From the NCBI GenBank assembly GCA_027035825.1, contig JALVTX010000156.1, positions 1 through 7,566 on the forward strand: a stretch of 7,566 nt of DNA, read 5' to 3'. A model generated the notes under the pieces. The model made no database searches, was not told where the DNA came from, and saw nothing but the letters and a program-made list of their open reading frames with translations. Position 1 is the first letter of the stretch, and each line of letters begins with the position of its first letter. A program made the translations under genes and the position numbers. This DNA is from Mariprofundaceae bacterium (GTDB lineage Bacteria > Pseudomonadota > Zetaproteobacteria > Mariprofundales > Mariprofundaceae). Shown here in pieces: positions 6,462 to 7,566 of this stretch.

Positions 6462-6488
6462 CCATCCAAACAAGCGTGAACAGGCCCT
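6462..6488 (-). repeat. Right terminal inverted repeat of the MITE-like element
   Basis: Inverted copy of 6216-6242 with one difference. Its outer edge lies 3 bp beyond the stop codon of the upstream propeller gene (TAA at 6494-6492 on the minus strand). Confidence 0.9.
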
Positions 6489-6491
6489 GGA

Positions 6492-7566
6492 TTATCGGTT
6501 CAGCCGAACCCGCCAGATGCTCCAGCGCGAGGCCGTGCCGTGGCCGCCGGGCTTGCGCTTCGAGTGAAAGAGAATGGTCTGCGCGTCCTGCCAGGCCGGG
6601 CCGGCGTCAGTGGCGCGGCCGGAGACCGTTGCGCGCTCCACGACACCCGAGGCCAGATCGAGCACGTAGATGCTGGTGGCGCGCACGTCACCCCTGGCAT
6701 CGCGGTTGGATGCGAAGGCCAGCTTGCGGCCATCGGGGCTCCAGGCCGGGTCGAAATCGCCATAGGGGGAGCTGGTCACCTGCGTGAGGTGGCCGCCGTC
6801 CACGTCCTGCACCCAGATGTCGTAGTTGCCGTTCACCTCGCGCACGAAGGCCACGCGCTTGCCGTCCGGCGAGATGGCGCCCGTCATCGCGTTGGGAATC
6901 ATCACCAGACGGCTGGTTCGGGTGTTGAAGATGAACAGCGACGGTCGCTCGAACTTGCTCGGGTTGCCGGTCTTGGTGGGGCGATAACCCATCTTGTGCT
7001 GGAAGGCGTCCGAGCTATAGAAGCGCCAGGTCTGGCCCAGCAGCTCCATGTGCTTGGAAGCGTCGCCGAACTGGGTGATGGCGCGCGACTGCAACACCTT
7101 CTCCATCGTGGTGTCGAAGCACCAGATGCGGCCGTCCGGCGAGGCGTTCAGGTTCATCGGCACGATGGCGCCGCTGAACGTACCCATGTTGGCCAGCAGC
7201 ACATGGCCGTCGCCCTCGGCCTGCTTCATCCAGGCCGACACCGGCCCCATGCGGTTGCTGACATAGCCCACCGAGCCGTCGCGCACCGCCACGCCGAAAC
7301 GCACGGCCTCGCGCAGGTAACGGGGCGCGATCACGCGTTCGCGGGCCGAAGGATCGGCCTTGGACGCCTGCACGACGCGATAGGCGTCGCCGCGGCGCTC
7401 GCTGTAAACCAGGAAATCGCCGGCCACGGACGGAAACACCAAGTCGGCCCGGTCGTCGGAAACCACGACGGACACCGGATACGGCGCCTGGATATCGGGC
7501 CGCGCGGCCGCGGGCAGCGTGGCCAGAAGCAGCCCCAGGCTGATGGCCATGCGGGTGATGGTCTGA
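6492..7566 (-). CDS. Exported TolB-like (PD40) beta-propeller protein (N-terminus probably beyond window edge)
   Basis: A second propeller protein of unknown specific function, with at least 352 residues visible from the ATG at 7550. That ATG is doubtful as the start: it has no Shine-Dalgarno sequence, the frame stays open to the window edge (reading QTITR just before it), and the following core SLGLLLATLPAAA is a signal-peptide hydrophobic region lacking its basic n-region unless translation begins further upstream. Cleavage near AAARP would export the protein. Counting from 7550, blade motifs are NASPDGRIWCFD (135-146), AISPDGKRVAFVREVNGNYDIWVQD (split across 225-249) and DPAWSPDGRKLAFASNRD (267-284), followed by TSIYVLDL (292-299) and a final DAGPAWQDAQTILFHSKR (315-332). 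Both propeller proteins close with a WRI/WRV strand, supporting common ancestry, although overall similarity is modest. It lies upstream of its paralogue on the same strand, now separated by a MITE-like element. Confidence 0.82.
   Translation of the reverse strand, partial: QTITRMAISLGLLLATLPAAARPDIQAPYPVSVVVSDDRADLVFPSVAGDFLVYSERRGDAYRVVQASKADPSARERVIAPRYLREAVRFGVAVRDGSVGYVSNRMGPVSAWMKQAEGDGHVLLANMGTFSGAIVPMNLNASPDGRIWCFDTTMEKVLQSRAITQFGDASKHMELLGQTWRFYSSDAFQHKMGYRPTKTGNPSKFERPSLFIFNTRTSRLVMIPNAMTGAISPDGKRVAFVREVNGNYDIWVQDVDGGHLTQVTSSPYGDFDPAWSPDGRKLAFASNRDARGDVRATSIYVLDLASGVVERATVSGRATDAGPAWQDAQTILFHSKRKPGGHGTASRWSIWRVRLNR

Larger units (their letters stand above)
6216..6488. mobile_element. 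MITE-like non-autonomous element with 27-bp terminal inverted repeats
   Basis: The two ends are inverted copies: 6216-6242 and 6462-6488 match over 27 bp with one mismatch (T at 6226 against C in the complement of 6478). Each end begins AGGGCCTGTT. The 273-bp body encodes no recognisable transposase; the short reading frames crossing it on both strands have no family features and follow from the palindromic, stop-poor sequence. The flanks suggest a 4-bp target duplication, CTAG at 6214-6217 against CTGG at 6487-6490, which would put the strict element at 6218-6486; the duplication has one mismatch, so it is tentative. Ends starting GGGCCTGTT and CTAG-like targets are reminiscent of IS5-group elements, but the parent family is inference. 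It fills the 304-bp gap between the two propeller genes and leaves both reading frames intact. It is presumably moved by a transposase encoded elsewhere. Confidence 0.8.

Noticed and set aside
6216..6488. CRISPR array or riboswitch as an explanation of the repeats between the propeller genes
   Set aside because: There are no direct repeats with regular spacers, and the symmetry is inverted and spans the whole element; no known riboswitch core is recognisable.
6190..6567. Long plus-strand reading frame crossing the repeat element, plus minus-strand frames at 6214-6465 and 6225-6473
   Set aside because: They lie on the palindromic element, have no RBS-supported starts or recognisable domains, and overlap each other on both strands; their openness is explained by stop-poor inverted repeats.

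Overview
The window is GC-rich chromosomal DNA that looks betaproteobacterial. The gene content is ordinary housekeeping: biotin synthesis, ComF, glutaredoxin 3 and RecQ. Codon use is strongly G/C-ending. The exact genus cannot be settled from sequence reading alone.

Layout. (1) Positions 1-1002, minus strand: most of bioF (8-amino-7-oxononanoate synthase), with its C-terminus beyond the left edge. (2) Positions 1001-2052, plus strand: comF (double-stranded-DNA-uptake type PRTase-fold protein with a zinc ribbon), then grxC (glutaredoxin 3) 32 bp later, a likely two-gene operon. bioF and comF diverge with overlapping start codons. (3) Positions 2071-4257, minus strand: a long RecQ helicase with an additional C-terminal helix-turn-helix region, convergent with grxC. 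(4) Positions 4341-5009, plus strand: an FMN nitroreductase-family protein, divergent from recQ. A strong GC hairpin at 5036-5060 separates it from the next gene. (5) Positions 5081-7566, minus strand: two exported TolB-like beta-propeller proteins in tandem. The upstream copy runs off the right edge.

The most interesting object lies between the two propeller genes at 6216-6488. It is a 273-bp non-coding element bounded by 27-bp terminal inverted repeats that differ at one base. Its interior is almost entirely two further long imperfect palindromes, each with a perfect apical stem. It has the form of a MITE (a non-autonomous transposon derivative). It sits 3 bp past the stop codon of the upstream gene and only about 28 bp before the start of the downstream gene. 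Removing it would leave about 31 bp between the genes, so it appears to have inserted inside a two-gene operon and now supplies nearly the whole leader of the downstream cistron.

The genes otherwise fall into unrelated units: biotin synthesis; DNA uptake and thiol redox; DNA repair; flavin redox; and envelope or periplasmic propeller proteins. Nothing in the window resembles a defence, secretion or biosynthetic island. The MITE-like element and the shared start region of bioF and comF are the two points that deserve attention.
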